In this document: in pieces, positions 1 to 10,700 of the stretch
Numbering within the stretch: the first letter of the stretch is position 1
Layout: the number at the start of each line of letters is the position of its first letter
NCBI GenBank assembly: GCA_000827325.1
Contig: KN832880.1
Coordinates: forward strand, 1 to 32,786
Length of the DNA: 32,786 bases
Direction of reading: 5' to 3'
Source of the DNA: Oidiodendron maius Zn
Lineage: Eukaryota > Ascomycota > Leotiomycetes > Myxotrichaceae
Notes under the pieces: model-generated
What the model was told of the DNA's origin: nothing
Seen by the model: only the letters and a program-made list of their open reading frames with translations
The model's database searches: none
Translations under genes and position numbers: made by a program

Positions 1-420
1 TTGCCCAGAACTACAACAAGAGAGAGAGGAGCTCCAGAGGGCCCTCCTACCGCACCCCCTTCGAACCACCCGCGACTTCACAGCAGCAACGGCAGACCCA
101 GCCTGTGCAGGGACGGTGGTAAGGTGGCTGCTAGCTACCGGCCGCCTCCCTGAGTTCCGGCGAGCCTGCAGGTATGCAGCAATCCAGGACCAGGAGGAGG
201 AGGAGGAAGAAAGGGGGCTATAGAGGCTCCAGGTGGTATCACATAGTCGGCGGTGAGACCGGCTAAGTAGCAGCGAGGACCAGGCGAAGACGCTTCGTGC
301 GTATAGGGACCAATGCATAAGGGTTTCGTCCAGCCCTAAGGGGCACGGTTTACCTTATGATATTTCTAGTAGAGGTTCTGTAGCTAGATAGCTAAACAGA
401 GTATTAATAATAATAATAAT
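1..420 (+). mobile_element. Tad1-like LINE, 3' end (young copy)
   Basis: This is the 3' end of a non-LTR retrotransposon of Tad1 type. It holds the last codons of the reverse-transcriptase ORF, a 3' UTR and a terminal (TAA)n tail at about 403-420. The same sequence recurs on the minus strand at 18870-19290 (RIP-damaged) and at 32466-32786 (nearly identical; I see one substitution over the shared part). Base composition is far more G+C-rich than the neighbouring relics and no RIP-type stops are seen, so this is a recent insertion. It sits directly against a minus-strand LINE fragment at 421. The left target-site duplicate would lie outside the window. Confidence 0.85.
2..223 (+). CDS. LINE reverse transcriptase ORF, C-terminal 73 codons (partial)
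   Basis: An open frame enters from the left edge and stops at TAG 221-223. It reads CPELQQEREELQRAL, then an Arg/Ala-rich stretch (TVVRWLLATGRLPEF), and ends in a run of six Glu followed by RGL. The RIP-damaged LINE at 18870-30391 encodes the same tail in the minus direction, ending at 19074-19076, and the right-hand copy ends it at 32662-32664. In Tad1-type LINEs this is the region downstream of the reverse-transcriptase domain, near the Cys/His segment. Only this fragment is visible, so whether the rest of the ORF is intact cannot be judged. Confidence 0.75.
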   Translation, partial: CPELQQEREELQRALLPHPLRTTRDFTAATADPACAGTVVRWLLATGRLPEFRRACRYAAIQDQEEEEEERGL

Positions 421-1590
421 TATCTTCCTTCTTTAGATAGTTAGCTTCTTTCTTTTTATATACTATATAGGTATAATAGCTATATCTAGTCTGTTTAGTA
501 TAGTATTATCTAATATACCTGAAGGTATAGTATCTAAAGTATTGCCTTATCTATATTTCTATATAGTAAGGTTTAATATTAAAAATTTAGGCCTTAAATA
601 TAATACCTTTTTAGTAAGCCTTTTAAGTAGTAACTATACTACTTATATATAGGACTATATTAGTAAATAGCTTATAAGAGATTTTAGAAAGCTATATTTT
701 ATACTAGATAATACTAGATATATATTTCTTTAGTTTAATAAGGAACTCTACTAGATTATAGATATTATATAGTCTAGAGGCTACTATTCTCTTTACTATA
801 ACTATAAACTCTCTATATTTCACCTGTATCTATACTCTAAATATAATCACTATCTATACTATCTTTTTAATAAAGCCTTTTATATTTCCTATAAACATTA
901 GGACTATATTACTGCTTTATATTCTCCTTGCTATTACTATACTATCCTCTTCTAGTATCTTATTAACTGCCTTGACTATTTAGATAGATATTCTTTTAAC
1001 TAGATCCTTACTTTACTCTAGAGCTTATACTATAATTTCCTGGGTTTATTACTCTAGGATAACTACCTTTAGTATATATACTACTCCCTTACTAGTACTA
1101 TATACCCCCTTTATTACTACTGTCTATATCTTCTTGAATATATTCTTAGGCTCTAGTAGAGTCTCCTTAACTGTTTTTGCTAGTATCTTAATAGTAGTTT
1201 ATAGGTTATTCAACTCTATTATAGTACTAGCTTCTAGTATATTTTAATATATTATAAAGACCTCCTTTAATATTATAATAAAGCCTTTCTTTTTACCTGG
1301 TATTATATAGTCTTTGAATAGTTATAAAAGATCCTTATAATTACTCTCTAGTCCCCTTTCTCCCTTATTGCTACTGCTTTACTAAGTCTATATATATATA
1401 CTTATACCTACTAGTAGATAGTATATACTTTGCTTAAGACTAGTATATCTATTATCAACTACTATTAGAGCTACTATAATACTAGAGAGATATAGGTAAC
1501 TTGAAGAGTAATAGAATTAGAGTTACTAGTTCTAGATTTTATAGTTATTTAATTTTATATTAAGGTTTAAGGTTGAATTAATATACTAAA
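421..1590 (-). mobile_element. Tad1-like LINE, 5' part (ORF1 region), heavily RIPped
   Basis: This stretch aligns by eye with 29200-30345 throughout: shared words such as atacctgaaggtatagta and ggtttaaggttgaat occur in the same order. It is therefore the 5' UTR and gag-like ORF1 part of the same LINE family, oriented on the minus strand. It is more AT-rich than its partner and carries TAG/TAA where the partner keeps CAG/TGG. Its 3' part has been cut off by the plus-strand LINE ending at 420. Its 5' boundary is near 1578-1600, where the sequence passes into a Fot1-like transposase relic. No coding capacity remains. Confidence 0.8.
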
Positions 1591-2343
1591 TAAAACTCAA
1601 TTATTATACTTTATATATCTCTCTATTCTTTATATATTCTATAGTCTCTAGATATAGGCTATTTTATAATCTTAAAACAACTTTATAAACAGGTAATAAA
1701 AGTATAAATATAGATTAGAATTAACTATATTAATAAGGATAACTTTCTAACTCTATATTAAGAGATCTATCTAGCTATATTTTAATTAGTTATAATTTAA
1801 AGTAGTTTTAGAGCTACTAGAATAATTCCCTTTAATTTAGACTAAGTTTTGTTAGAATTATATATCTAAATATAGATACTATTATCTCCTTAAGTATTAA
1901 CTTAAGCTCTATACCTCTAGAACCCTAAAATACTATATAATATTACTGAACTATAGCTTTAAATAAAGGCTATCTAACAATTAATTCAGTATTATATATA
2001 GAGTCCTCCTACTCTAGCTATTCAGGCAGTTAATCAGCTAATTAAGGGCTACTAAATAGCTATATATAATACAACAATTCTTATAGCTAAGAATAGGCAA
2101 TTATAGGCTGTAAATATAAGGGTATAAAAGAAGAGGGCTAAGAAAACAGTATTTGTTGGTAGAGGAGGAGTTTTGATAGGTCAAGAGGTTCTAGAGGGTC
2201 AGAATCAACCTATAACTTATAACAAGGTTAGAATTCAAGTGGTTGAGCTACCTACACTATCAGTATCAATATATGCACCATGGATATATAGTGTATGCAG
2301 ATCATTAGAATACACTGCTTGTACGTGCCCAGAGCGTCAATAA
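1591..2343 (+). pseudogene. Fot1/pogo-like transposase relic, C-terminal part
   Basis: The stretch from about 1600 shares sequence with 31430-31560 of the Fot1-like element at 30474-32310. A single plus-strand frame from 2017 to the TAA at 2341-2343 (108 codons) reads like the C-terminal tail of a pogo/Fot1 DDE transposase: AIQAVNQLIKGY, then ILIAKNRQLQAVN, a basic run KKRAKK, and GGVLIGQE. The first part of this frame has TAA/TAG at former CAA/CAG codons, whereas the last 70 or so codons have no stop. The N-terminal half was lost to LINE insertion or decay. The family call rests on the tail pattern and on the shared sequence, not on visible DDE residues. Confidence 0.6.
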
Positions 2344-2477
2344 AGCGATTGGTTTGATTAGCTAGTTAGTATTCAGAGTGGTTGATTTTTAATTAATTAA
2401 TATATGTGGTGGTTTCAGGGAACCTGTATCGCGTACTGGTGTGTATCGCTTACTGGTGGACTACGTTAGTGATTTGA
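2344..2477. other. Intergenic, no gene seen
   Basis: This is moderately AT-rich sequence without a convincing frame or repeat relationship to the rest of the window. Two near copies of tactggtg(t/g) at 2435-2459 lie just before the minisatellite. Confidence 0.5.
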
Positions 2478-2720
2478 TATGATTTTGACAGCTAGCCTAG
2501 TGATTTTGATAGCATTGATGCGATTTTGACAGCCCGCCTAGTGATTTTGACAGTATTGACGCGATTTTGACAGCCCGCCTAGTGATTTTGACAGCATTGA
2601 CGTGATTTTGACAGCATTGACGCGATTTTGACAGCTCGCCTATTGATTTTGACGGCATTGACTCGCTTTTGACGGCTCACCTAGTGATTTTGATAGCATT
2701 AACGCAATTTTGATATCGTT
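2478..2720 (+). repeat. Minisatellite, alternating 20/21-bp half-units
   Basis: About a dozen tandem copies of two alternating half-units, gattttgacagcattgacgc and gattttgacagcccgcctagt, give a compound period of about 41 bp. Most differences between copies are C/T or G/A transitions. Reading it in any frame brings in stop codons (cctag, tttga), so it is not a protein repeat. It lies about 570 bp beyond the 3' end of the LysM gene. Confidence 0.9.
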
Positions 2721-3292
2721 AGCACTATATAAAAATTCTGAAATTTCCTGACGCTTAACATTTTTGCAGATGTATAAAGGTATATAAAAGTATACTTAAT
2801 AAATCAATCTCTAAATACTTTAGACAATTTTGAAGGCTTTATACAGGCTGTAGGCTGGCATCCATGTGATAATTACTAGTAATTTTTTATGTAAGGATCA
2901 TTGGGGCCATGCCTGTCCCTCTAGCTGATTAGTCGAATACACCTGTAAGCTGTGGCTTTTCGCACCAGTCGAGGGGATAGCCACTCGCTTATTATGGCAC
3001 TTGGCACCGGACGAGGGGATAGGGGACTTTCGCGGACTCTGAGCAGGACCCATTTCCAATATCGCCTGCCCCTGCCCTGGGGTTTCATACCTCTGTATTC
3101 GCGAAATACTATTTATATTGCCTTATAAGACTCGGCAATTTCTTACCCTTTGGCGTATGTATATAATAGTACCTATACTGCTTACTCGTACTGCAAAATA
3201 GCTTGAAATCAAAAACTATGATGCATATTATCTACTAATAGCACCCTAATATTCATCTGAATAATCCTCCTAGCTAACCAATCTTCCTATAT
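2721..3292. other. 3' flank of the LysM gene, no gene seen
   Basis: This is single-copy-looking DNA with no convincing ORF on either strand. A short imperfect duplication of the word cgaggggatag occurs at about 2970-2981 and 3013-3023. The 3' UTR and polyadenylation signals of the minus-strand LysM gene should lie at about 3000-3292, but I cannot place them. Confidence 0.4.
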
Positions 3293-5390
3293 TCAACTAG
3301 ATACGGTACATGTAAAGCAATCTAACGGATACCAAGACCAGTAGCCAGCTGCAGTGCTCCACGCATATGAGCTTGGTCCAGAGTGCAGATTACAGGTGCT
3401 TCCTTGTATGAAATAAACGTTTGTGCAAGTAGATGTGGATAAGCACTTTGCACCGCAAGCAGCAGCACTCGCAATATAGGGACTACCAGAAGTATACGAG
3501 ATAATCAACGTGCTCGTAGTATCGTGTGAAAACCCATATGAGCCACACGCTTCCCCAGATGAAAAGCAAGATACGTCATACCAGTACCAGTAGCCAGCTG
3601 CCGTGCTCTGCTGGAATGTGCTTGTTCCCTGGTGCAAGTTACATTGGCTTCCTGGATGGAAATAAATGTTAGTGCAACCAGCAGTAGCTATGCACTGTGC
3701 TCCACAAGCGGCAGCAGATGTAATAGAAGGGCCGGAAGTATAAGAAGCAATCAATAGTGAGGTTGGCGAATCATGTGAAAATCCAGGTGGGCCACACGTA
3801 GATGCATATTGTACTGGGGCTGCTAAGACAGAAGCCGATGTGCAAGTTAAGGTGCCAATGCAGACGTAGTCTCTAAGGTCTAAGTACGCGCACGTTGATC
3901 CAACCGCTGGGTTCCAGGCGTAGAAGTTAGCGAGTGTGATTCCAGCGTTCGAAGCAATAGTGCCACACTGGTCTCCGCTGACGACTAAGTGGAACTTGTT
4001 ACAGTTTGTTGCCATGCCCGTTTGGTATGGCGTTGGAGTTGAGATGCCATTGGCAGGCGTGGTGGTTGAAGCGATTGAAGTTGTAGTTGAGGTCGTTGAG
4101 ATGGTTGTCGATGTTAGCGTCACGGCAGGCGGACTGTACGGGCCTCCGGGAGGGCCCACGCAGACGACTTCGTTCGCTAGGATCTCGGCAGGGTTGATAT
4201 AGCGGTTCCAGCTTAGAAACTGAGTCAAGGTGAAGTTGGTGTACTTGCTCACGAACGGGCGCACTGATTGGGTCACGGGGTTAACCGCAACGGGGCATGA
4301 CAAGCCGGCGCAGATAACTCCGTTGACGTTCGAGCAGGAGAAATAGTTAAGAGCTGGTAGACTAGCCAGAGGCACGCTGTAATCGAGGGCTATAGCTGCA
4401 CAGGTGGTGTTGGACACGGTGAGAGGGTTTGGGCAAGCAGACATATTGGCGGGCGGTAGAGCTAGATCTATGGGGGGCAGCGTCAGGTTGTAGGCCGGGT
4501 TGATGTTGGTGGTCAGGTTGCAATTTGACTGCATATTAGCCCAGACTTGGGAGCTCATAATGTCCCAGATATCGCCCCAAGTCGACTCGAGGCCGTGGAT
4601 ATAGCGTTGTTGGAAGCAGGACGAGCATTGGATCTCCAGCGGATACTCGTCAGCACTGAGTATCGTGGGCCATCCGAAATTCGTGTTATCGCTAGGCGGC
4701 AGCCGCTGGACGTAGTAGTCCAAGCCGGTCATCTGATTAGGAGAGATGTTGACATCAGCGGCCTTGACCCATATGTCGTCGCTGAATGGATCGGCTAGGG
4801 TGCCATTCTCGTCAACATAGGGGTCCCAGCTCCCCTGTGAAATATCGTAGTACGTTTTGTTGGTCGATGTGGGCCAGGTGGCGGCTTTGTTGGCCACCAT
4901 AGTGGTGATATTCCAAGAGGCTTCGACATCTGAGCAGAAGGCGCCAGTTTCAGAGCTGGTTAGGCAAGCTAAGCTCCATTTGTACTGGAAAAGATCGATT
5001 AAGGTTGGGTAGGAGTAGTTCTGAGATGCCAACTGAAGAGACTGGCCAGCACAGCCGCTGGTGACGGCCTGTTGTAGGGTTACCAGCGAGGAGTTGCAAG
5101 CGGGCGTGCAGAGTAAGGTCAAGGAAGAGGTGTTCCATGCTGTCAGGAATCAACTGGTCATTCTGGAAGGGGGAAGGCGAGAGGGAGAACGAGGAAGCTG
5201 ACATACCCACTGCTTGATTGCCATATGTGAGCAGTTGCACATTGGCAGGACAGTCCAAGGACGTATTGAAGGCGGCCAAGCAGCTGGAGCTTAGGTTGGC
5301 GGGCAAGACGACATTCTGGGCACCGCCATAGAGAGTCGTTGCACCTCGAACACCGTCGAGGGACGTGAGCAATAGTAGAGGCCAGAACAT
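3293..5390 (-). CDS. Secreted LysM-domain protein with two C-terminal PAN-like repeats
   Basis: Two exons, 5390-5207 and 5139-3293, encode 676 aa. The intron (5206-5140, 67 bp) has donor GTATGT and acceptor GACAG, and joins NQAVA to WNTSS. The first in-frame ATG is at 5390; the upstream open codons begin with GTG. It gives a plausible signal peptide, MFWPLLLLTSLDGVRG. Degenerate LysM motifs lie at about residues 306-345 and 348-394, and a clear one at 443-490 (VVSGDQCGTIA, ITLANFYAWNP, DYVCIG). A Ser/Thr-rich linker (about 397-439) precedes the clear LysM, and many N-glycosylation sequons are present. Residues 510-587 and 593-669 are a tandem pair of Cys-rich PAN/apple-like repeats (GFSHD, AACGA, CNLH, AAGYW). 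LysM proteins bind chitin or its oligomers outside the cell, so this may be a wall-associated protein or effector. It is divergent to the chitinase at 7769. The domain calls are firm; the biological role is inference. Confidence 0.88.
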
Positions 5391-5874
5391 GGCGATGATG
5401 AAGACGAGGAGCGGAGGGACCGTGGTGATTCCGCAGCCATGAGGGAGATGGAAGACCACGAGCGAAGGGGGATTTTCAAAGGTGCCCGCCTAAGAATCCA
5501 GGGCCGGGCATCGGCAATGCTTTTCGTTTCTGGCATGAGAAAGTTTGAAGAGAGTGGGTTGCTTCATCTTACCGAGGGTGCTGCGGTGCGTTTTGGGGGC
5601 GGAAGACAGGATCGGCACCAAAATAAAGCCTAACAAGTGGAAAAGACAGAAGCAACATGCCAATAAAAGCAATTGATTTATCGGCGTACCTAGTCGCCTT
5701 TGATCACGCGCGATCCCGTGGCATATCTACCTAGGTAAGGTACTCAGAGTAAGCGTTCCCGTGTACGCTGTATATCTCTACGTGCAGTAAGAGTCTCCCC
5801 CTACTTACGAAGTACTACCCCCCACCCCCCCCCGGTTTAATTCCCCTCCCCTACTTCTTGTGGCTTAGAGATGC
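5391..5874. promoter_or_regulatory. 5' region of the LysM gene
   Basis: This is non-repetitive sequence upstream of the LysM ATG and should contain its minus-strand promoter and leader. It includes a poly-C tract at about 5817-5833 and a pyrimidine-rich stretch up to 5860. No defined TATA box or transcription-factor site can be assigned with confidence. Several short ORFs on both strands look random. Confidence 0.35.
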
Positions 5875-6005
5875 TTACTTGGTATGTTGGATGAATAAAT
5901 GTACATCCTGCTCTTCGCTTTAAGGGGTCTCCACCAATAATATACATAGAAGGTCCTAGAAGCGAAGAGTAGAGTGTACACTTATTTATCCAACATACCA
6001 AGTAA
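5875..6005. repeat. 131-bp inverted repeat, MITE-like hairpin
   Basis: Two 46-nt arms (5875-5920 and 5960-6005) are complementary at 41 of 46 positions, separated by a 39-nt loop. All five differences are transitions. The outer end reads TTACTTGGTATGTTGGAT and its mirror. TA flanks both ends just inside (TA-CTTGG...CCAAG-TA), consistent with a TA target duplication of a Tc1/mariner-type miniature element. It lies in the shared upstream region of the LysM and chitinase genes. A transcript crossing it would fold into a long hairpin. Confidence 0.75.
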
Positions 6006-6022
6006 CTAAAAGGACCGATTTT

Positions 6023-6059
6023 GAAGGATTTCATTGTCTCTAATTGGTAGAAATCCTTT
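6023..6059. repeat. Short inverted repeat, 9-10 bp arms
   Basis: The arms gaaggatttc (6023-6032) and gaaatccttt (6050-6059) are nearly perfect complements around a 17-nt spacer, just beyond the MITE-like hairpin. The function is unknown and it may be chance. Confidence 0.35.
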
Positions 6060-6234
6060 CGTTTTATACTTATCTGAGCTAAGGTTAAGCGCCACTATAC
6101 CGGAAAAAGCAGGAGAGGGAATTAAACTGAGAGGGGGATACTACTTTATATAGGCTGCAACAATCTAACCTTTTATATCTATATGCAAGATAGAAGGTTC
6201 TAGTAAGTTAAGGGTGTCAACCTAATAACTTTTT

Positions 6235-7341
6235 AATGATCTAAACGCTGCTTTTATACTTAAGTCACTACTTTATTATATTATAGAGTTATTAATCTCT
6301 ATTCTAATACTAAAGACTCTTTATAAGAAAACCTCTTATAATATATACCTTTAAATTACAACTCTTTATTTTAATACTAGTTAAATATAGTAGATATTAT
6401 TCTTTAGTTTAATATAATACTTAGCTAAATTAAATATACTCTTATATATTAAATTACTCTTTAAAAGGCTTATATAGAATATAAGCCTTATTTAAATACT
6501 CTATAAAAGAAATATTTAATTAAATAGATAGTTATCTTTAAAGAGAATTAATAAGTTATTTAGCTAGATATATTAGTTCTTTTAGACTAGAATTATAGTA
6601 TTAAAGCTATTTAAGTTATCTTTAAGAAAGAGAGTTATATATAAGTCTATATTTAATAAAAACCTCTATTTATCTATAAGAATTAGATTTAAAGACTTTA
6701 ATAGACTATTAAATATAAAGATTAAATAAAGAAATAATAGTTTTTAATACTTTAGAATAATAAGATTTAAATAAAACTAGAGAGGTATATTTAACTCTAA
6801 ATTATTTAAAAAATCAGCCTTTCTAAACTTTATTACTTTAATTATATTATATCTTAATATTAAAGGAAGATTAGATAGATATTTTAGAGTTTAATATTAA
6901 GGAAATATAGCTAATATAAAGGTCTCTTTTAGAAGAAGAATTGAAAGACTATTAATAAAGAGTCTTATTTAGGAATTATAATTCCTATTATTTAAGGAAT
7001 TCTATAGGAATACCTTAAGCTTTAATTTAATAAGATAATACTAAAGGTTATACTATTACCTTTATAAAGTCTATATTTAAAGTAATTAGAATTTAAACTA
7101 ATCTTTTAGTTCTCTAAATTCCCTTGATTTAAACTTTATTAGAACCTTATAGAATAAAATAAAGGACTATATTCAGATATATTATCTAATAGTTTATAAG
7201 TTATATAAAAGATTAAAGGAGGCAGTATAAGAGGCTTAGGAATCAATTATATACAAGAGAATTAAGGAATTAATTAGAGGGATACCTGAGAGATATAAAG
7301 CTGTAATTGCAGCTAATGAAGCATATACAAAATACTATTAA
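6235..7341 (+). pseudogene. Tc1/mariner transposase relic, RIP-destroyed
   Basis: This is a very AT-rich block whose last 72 or so codons (7126-7341) still read as the C-terminus of a Tc1/mariner-type transposase. SLDLNFIRTL replaces the usual SPDLNPIE catalytic box, followed by NKIKDYIQ, ERIKELI-like and IRGIPERYKAV segments, ending AYTKYY and TAA. Stops inside this frame are TAG/TAA at former Gln/Trp codons. The left limit is only the point where AT-rich decay starts; I cannot identify terminal inverted repeats. The element sits in the intergenic region between the LysM and chitinase genes, so it has moved or lengthened their shared upstream DNA. Confidence 0.7.
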
Positions 7342-7768
7342 AAGCGGCACTAAGAAGCATTCTAGAGACAAGGGGGGTGCGCACGGATAATAAAGGTCAG
7401 ATTGTTGCGGCCTGTACGAAGTATACTGTACGACGTACATATGCATGATGCCTATTCTCTTTTTTCGGACCTCTCATGTTGAGTTGGAATGAGTGAGCGT
7501 ATTACTACAGCGACACAATATGATGCCTGTCGCAGATGCCAAGATGAGTCGGTCAGCATCAAAAGTACCGTGCATGAGGGTGTAAGCTTCGGGCACGGCG
7601 GCAGAGTAAATGATGAGCATGGACCGCGGTGATCAGCTCCCCAGGTCCATGTCTCCAAAGCGGCAGGTCAAACCGGGCCCTCCAGACTTGAAATAGCTGT
7701 AATGGACGACGATGGAAACAAAATAGCAGACCTGTTCTGCTCTTCCATTCCGGGACGCAAACGCAAAG
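7342..7768 (+). promoter_or_regulatory. Chitinase 5' region
   Basis: The sequence returns to balanced composition after the mariner relic. It should hold the chitinase promoter and 5' UTR. There is a purine run (acaagggggg, about 7369-7378) and a palindrome-rich stretch (actgtacgacgtacat, about 7426-7441). The start codon context, caaag before ATG, has a purine at -3. No TATA box can be placed securely. Short ORFs on the minus strand here are shadows. Confidence 0.35.
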
Positions 7769-10700
7769 ATGCTTGCCGTGACCGCCGTCCTCTTTTTCCT
7801 ATCCCTCTCCATCTCTCTTGAATTCGTCTCTGCCCAGGGCACGTGTTCAGCTTCAAATCCCTGCGAGTTTGGTTGCTGCTCCACCAGTGGCTCCTGTGGT
7901 TTTGGCCCAGCGTACTGTGGAGCGGGCAACTGTACCTCGACGTGCAATGCCACCGCGCAATGTGGGCGTACGCACTCGAATCCAGGCCATGCTCTGAGAT
8001 ACCGAAGACTAACACCAAGCAGAGTATGCGCCACCGGGCCAGCAGAACTGCCCGCTGAATGTCTGCTGCTCGAAATATGGGTATGTAAAAGGCGTGTTCG
8101 ATAACCTTAACTTCGAGATAGATCGTTCCAAATCCACATGATATCGTGCCTCCTGCTAACCACCTTTCAGATTCTGTGGCACAACATCGGACTTTTGTGG
8201 CACTGGCTGTCAGACGGGCTGTGGCGCCGCTACCCAACCGTAGACCCCTCGAGGCCCCTTTCCGCGAGATGAAATAGAGAGCTGATGCAAAGACGGTAGA
8301 TCATGTGCTGGGTCAAGCGGCAATCGGCGGATTGGATACTATGAGAGCTGGAACACGCAGCGCCCGTGCGATACGTGGTCACCGACGCAAATCGACCCTT
8401 CTCTGTGGACGCACCTATACTATTCCTTTGCGCTCATCAGCCCCGATTTTCAGATTTCCACCATGAATGAATATGATACCACTTACTATCCCCAGTTCAC
8501 TGGCCTTAAGGCGCAGAATCCCGGCCTCCAGGTCTTCATCTCTATCGGCGGCTGGGCGGCCGGCGGACAGATCTTCTCGCAGATGACCAGCTCGGCCGCA
8601 AACCGCCAAGCCTTTATCTCGTCGGCCATCGCGTTCATGCAAACTTATGGTTTCGACGGCATTGATATTGATTGGGAGTACCCGGCCGCCGGGGACAGAG
8701 GAGGCGTTGCTGCAGACACCGCCAACTACGTGCTCTTTATGCAGGAACTTCGGGCAGCCTGCGGTTCCTCATATGGCATCTCGGCCACCCTTCCGACGTC
8801 GTACTGGTACCTCCAGGGCTTCAATATTGTAGGCATGCAGCCGTATGTAGACTGGTTTAACTTCATGAGCTACGACATCCATGGCACGTGGGATGGCAAT
8901 AACCCCTTTACAGCAAAGGTGGTTAATCCCCACACCAATCTGACGGAGGTTTCCCTGGGGTTAGACTTGCTGTGGAGAAATCTCATCGATCCGTCCAAGG
9001 TGGTCCTCGGCTTGGCTTTCTATGGGAGAACTTTCACTTTGGCTGATCCTACATGCACGACTCCGGGCTGTCCTTTTTCTGCTGGGGGTGACGCTGGAAC
9101 CTGTACCCAGACATCCGGCATCCTCTCGAATGCCGAGATTCAGCGAATTATTAAGGCAAATAATCTTACACCAACAATAGACCAGACTGCGGCAGTGAAA
9201 TGGATTAGCTGGGGTGACAGTCAATGGTGCGTTCATTGACCAAGCAATAGTTTTGGCGAAGATCCGCCTTCTAACCCTCTAGAACACTCGTAGGGCGTCA
9301 TACGATGATGCAGAAACTTACCGCCTCAAGCAATCATTTGCTAATAATCTGTGCCTGGGGGGCACAATGGTCTGGGCCATCGACCTCGACGATCCTGCCA
9401 CCAGTCAATCGAGTGACAATTTGAACCTCAATGTGCTAAGGTATATGGGAGACCCCGTCGATTCCAACCCTCTGTTTGCCCGCCAGAAATTGGGGGCTAC
9501 CCTCGAACAGAATTCTATAAGCCTACTCTCCTTCTGGACTGAGTGTAGTTCCAACCCGCAATGTCCCGACGAGTTCCAGCTTCTTACAACTGGCCATGGC
9601 AAGGTGGGCCGCTATTTCTTCAATAAGTTTTGGTTGGCCCTGCATCCCATCACGCTTACAAGCAGTGTCAATCTCGTCTATCCCAAACTTGATAAGCTAA
9701 CTCATCTCAAGGTCTTCGATGCAGAACTAGGACATATATCCGCTGACCAGTGTGTCGGAGGTGGCTTGGGCTACAACCGCGCGCTGTGCATCGAGTCGGC
9801 GGTCCAAGCGCAGGGCTGTCGATGGACGGGGTTACCGTCGGGTTGCGGTGGCACATGCGCACCTGGCGAGTTCCTTGTTTCACAAAATTCGTGGGCCGGC
9901 GGCTCGAGGACAGGGTGCCTACCTGGTTCCTACTCGAGCTACTGTTGCGCAGCCATCACCATACCAGGGAGCAGCCTCTCGTATTGTCCAACGTCCAACA
10001 GTGATATTGCCTTCTCCGGAGGCTTTGCTAATTATAAGCGCGGATCGAAATACAGGCGAAACCCAATCTGGGGAACTCAGCTTGAGTGTGCCTCATATGG
10101 GGAAGCACAGGATTATATGCCGTCATTTTTCGACGATCCCACACCTGGATTTCAGCCACAGGGCCTTATCCTCAACGCCCACCCCGGGGTATGGCGGATT
10201 AATCCCGTTTGGGATTCCTTTGTCTGGTTTCCTCTAGGGCTTGTCCCGTATCCCCCCGCAGAGACCAACGTTCCCTGTACAGTAACCATTACCAACACCA
10301 TGGAACAAACCACCACAAGCCCACTTTCGACTCGCACTTGCGACGGCGCAAGTTATGCTCAGGCATGCCTGCATTATTCATCAGTTCAGAGCGCCTATAA
10401 TGGTGTTATTGACATCTTGACCTGTAAGGTCTCGCCGACATATCAGTATAGAATCGCACCGTCCATCTGGGATAGCCAGCATACTAAGGCGTGGAGGTAT
10501 TGGGTTCCGATATTCTACAAGCCCCTTAGACCCGGAGTCGTAGATACATGCAATAAGTGAGTGCTCCCCAGTGTAACATTTTCCCCAAATGCTGAACTCC
10601 TCTCCGCAGGGATGAGTGGCCTCCCTTCTCCTTTCAATACATTCCCCAGACCCAGGCCATCCGGTTTCTCTCCGCATATGAAAACAAAGCAGCGGGCAGG

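Noticed and set aside
2478-2720. CRISPR-like array
   Set aside because: The units are contiguous with no unique spacers, and the genome is eukaryotic. It is a minisatellite.
5391-5459. Extension of the LysM protein upstream to a GTG at 5459
   Set aside because: The upstream codons do not include an ATG, and the ATG at 5390 gives a compact, normal signal peptide; the extension would bury it.
7633-8237. Minus-strand open frames of 133 and 189 aa
   Set aside because: They are antisense shadows of the first chitinase exons and introns; the plus strand has a signal peptide, conserved CBM18 cysteines and matching splice sites.
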